Positions 63,423 to 64,000 of a stretch of 64,000 nt of DNA are shown here, one piece after another (position 1 is the first letter of the stretch; each line of letters begins with the position of its first letter). Location of the stretch: positions 24,758 through 88,757 of the forward strand of contig JADGAR010000009.1 of assembly GCA_015231915.1 (NCBI GenBank). The letters are read 5' to 3'. This DNA comes from Magnetococcales bacterium (lineage in GTDB: Bacteria; Pseudomonadota; Magnetococcia; Magnetococcales; Magnetaquicoccaceae). Below the pieces are notes generated by a model. The model did not search any database and was not told the DNA's origin. It worked only from the letters and a program-made list of their open reading frames with translations. The position numbers were made by a program, and so were the translations under genes.

Positions 63423-64000
63423 TCAGGGGAACAGATCGTCCAGGGAACCGGCCTGGAACAAACGACCGGTCCAGGCGGACAACTCTGCCGCCGCAGCCGC
63501 CGTCACCCTGGCGCGGATCGGCTCCGGAACCGGGCCGAATCGCAGCTGCAGCAGATGCAACAAGGCGTCGGCCATGCCTTCCCGTCTTCCCTCCAACCTG
63601 CCTTCCTCCCGTCCTGCCAGGCGCCCTTCCAGCTTGCCTTCCTCCCGTCCCTCCAGGCGTCCTTCCAGTTTGCCCATGCCATAGGTGGATTCCACCATGC
63701 TGGCCTGATAATGGAGATCCTCCTTGTAGGATTCGTAGGCCTGACGCTCCGTTTCCGGCAGTTTCAGGATCGTCAACTGCTCCTTGGCCCTGGCCAGGCC
63801 ACGCGCGGTGAATTCGTCGCGGATCTCTTCGTTCTTGAGAAAAAAAATCCATTCGTCCAGGGTGTCACGGGCGATGTCGTTGAAGCGGTTGACCTTGATC
63901 AGGTAATACTCCGGGAAGATCTCCGGCACCGAATTGCGCTGGAACATGGCCTTCTGACCTTCCGTCAGGGCCAGTTCGTCATTGGTATGCATGCCCCGGA
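63423..64000 (-). CDS. Rpn/PD-(D/E)XK nuclease-family protein, 5' end outside window
   Basis: The C-terminal part of an Rpn-family (PDDEXK_2 transposase-like) protein; an ATG at 63992 is internal because the frame stays open to the window edge. Visible: EIFPEYYLIKVNRFNDIARDTLDEWIFFLKN, the linker that follows the nuclease core, then a run of near-repeats KLEGRLEGREEG (about eight units, positions 63580-63690) and a DUF4351-like tail (LLQLRFGPVPEPIRARV). The catalytic residues would be upstream. Such proteins are numerous and mobile in Magnetococcia and cyanobacteria. Confidence 0.85.
   Translation of the reverse strand, partial: RGMHTNDELALTEGQKAMFQRNSVPEIFPEYYLIKVNRFNDIARDTLDEWIFFLKNEEIRDEFTARGLARAKEQLTILKLPETERQAYESYKEDLHYQASMVESTYGMGKLEGRLEGREEGKLEGRLAGREEGRLEGRREGMADALLHLLQLRFGPVPEPIRARVTAAAAAELSAWTGRLFQAGSLDDLFP

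Noticed and set aside
1..64000. CRISPR arrays, tRNA or rRNA genes, magnetosome genes
   Set aside because: No spaced identical repeats, no cloverleaf ending in CCA and no rRNA core sequence noticed; no mam-type products recognised, so the Magnetococcia idea rests on gene style only.

Overview
This window looks like chromosome of a GC-rich, Gram-negative proteobacterium. It encodes BamE, MltA, an outer-membrane porin, several lipoproteins, a ubiquinol-cytochrome c chaperone and many multidomain hybrid histidine kinases. That mix, together with PPi-dependent phosphofructokinase, a c-type haem/cytochrome b561 operon and an Rpn/PD-(D/E)XK protein at the edge, is compatible with Magnetococcia (Etaproteobacteria) or a related deep-branching lineage. 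This placement is inference from gene style only; no rRNA or other phylogenetic marker is present. I saw no tRNA, rRNA, CRISPR array, insertion sequence or origin, and no gene-free stretch longer than 300 bases.

Layout. 1-2.2 kb: two unrecognised genes, the second A+T-rich and probably acquired. 2.2-11.1 kb: a minus-strand signalling operon (cNMP-binding protein, secreted repeat protein, three-receiver hybrid kinase, CheB-CheR fusion with a STAS-like N-terminus, REC-kinase-REC). 11.1-18.1 kb: housekeeping and nucleotide genes (apaH, CYTH, guanylate-kinase-like, CBS, rimI, tsaB, dinG-like helicase, queD, CBP3-like chaperone). 18.2-20.7 kb: bamE overlapping a methylthioadenosine/methylthioinosine salvage pair. 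20.7-25.7 kb: MscS channel, class III CoA-transferase, patatin-like lipase and OprD-like porin. 25.8-28.1 kb: a CHAT-fold protein lacking both catalytic residues, overlapping PPi-phosphofructokinase. 28.2-33.4 kb: two tandem, overlapping TIR-NTPase-TPR genes. 33.5-36.6 kb: LEA-type lipoprotein, RlmD-type methyltransferase, membrane and small proteins. 36.6-43.2 kb: a metal/envelope-stress island (DUF411, Met/His-rich protein, Spy/CpxP-like protein divergent from an OmpR/EnvZ-type pair, Sel1 protein, DnrO-like protein, L,D-transpeptidase). 43.1-49.9 kb: a nine-gene operon of two cytochromes b561, a DUF1924/SHP-type cytochrome, a dihaem cytochrome, PepSY, response regulator, membrane SDR, TPR-glycosyltransferase and sensor kinase. 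50.1-60.9 kb: three hybrid kinases interleaved with an M18 aminopeptidase and a NupC transporter. 60.8-64 kb: MltA, a glycosyltransferase and an Rpn-family fragment.

The genome is compact: at least a dozen adjacent pairs overlap by ATGA or GTGA, which sets many starts and suggests translational coupling. The strongest leads for undescribed biology are the tandem TIR-NTPase-TPR pair with sharply uneven divergence, the inactive CHAT protein beside it, the STAS-like/CheB/CheR fusion inside a kinase operon, and the MscS/CoA-transferase/patatin/porin cassette.
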